This document shows, piece after piece, positions 5,772 to 5,794 of a stretch of 5,794 nt of DNA. The notes beneath the pieces were generated by a model that did no database searches, was not told where the DNA came from, and was given only the letters and a program-made list of their open reading frames with translations. The stretch spans positions 1 to 5,794 of the forward strand of contig CAMQJB010000073.1 of NCBI GenBank assembly GCA_947002045.1. The letters are read 5' to 3'. The translations under genes and the position numbers were made by a program. Origin of the DNA: an uncultured Collinsella sp. Lineage in GTDB: Bacteria; Actinomycetota; Coriobacteriia; Coriobacteriales; Coriobacteriaceae. Numbering within the stretch: position 1 is the stretch's first letter; each line of letters begins with the position of its first letter.

Positions 5772-5787
5772 CGATGTTGCGCAACAG
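5772..5787 (+). promoter_or_regulatory. Fourth palindromic operator, for a gene to the right of the window
   Basis: TGTTGCGCAACA at 5775-5786 is a perfect palindrome. Its 16-base context CGATGTTGCGCAACAG is identical to the site in front of the 423-residue gene (minus strand, 1476-1461). The AT flank, always on the upstream side at the other three sites, gives a rightward orientation. The hexamer that a leftward promoter would use (5755-5750, CGCCGT) is not -10-like. The rightward -10 would fall at 5806-5811, just outside the window. Confidence 0.55.
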
Positions 5788-5794
5788 GTTATCT

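Overview
The window holds three protein-coding genes and almost nothing else. Two long genes lie on the minus strand: a 423-residue protein (85-1356) and a 1129-residue protein (1549-4938). A small membrane-protein gene (5205-5750) is divergent from the large one. I recognise none of the three as a named family. There are no RNA genes, CRISPR arrays, transposase or integrase genes. The good Shine-Dalgarno sequences, the GC content (by eye in the fifties) and the codon use fit a moderately GC-rich Gram-positive-like bacterium. A Coriobacteriia such as Collinsella is my guess, at low confidence, because no marker gene is present.

Layout from left to right: a perfect 10-bp hairpin terminator (24-48); the 423-residue gene, reading left; a 192-bp gap with a promoter and a GC-rich leader hairpin; the 1129-residue gene, reading left; a 266-bp divergent promoter region; the small two-helix membrane protein, reading right; and a final 44-bp tail with one more regulatory site.

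Both large proteins are built the same way. Each has three diverged copies of one unrecognised domain, separated by acidic or Lys/Ser/Pro-rich linkers. The two proteins use different domains. The largest adds a C-terminal region of about 395 residues that I also cannot name. Neither has a signal peptide, so both are probably cytoplasmic. The third protein has an acidic N-terminal half and a C-terminal membrane hairpin.

The strongest signal is regulatory. The perfect palindrome TGTTGCGCAAC(A/G), preceded by AT, occurs four times, always between genes. In front of each of the three genes it lies exactly 19 nt upstream of a TANNNT -10-like hexamer on the coding strand. At the two minus-strand promoters the predicted start region also shares TAACA and leads directly into a stable hairpin. 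This looks like one regulator controlling all three genes, and probably a fourth to the right of the window. I infer a co-regulated set of new-family proteins with a membrane partner; their biochemical function cannot be read from this sequence.
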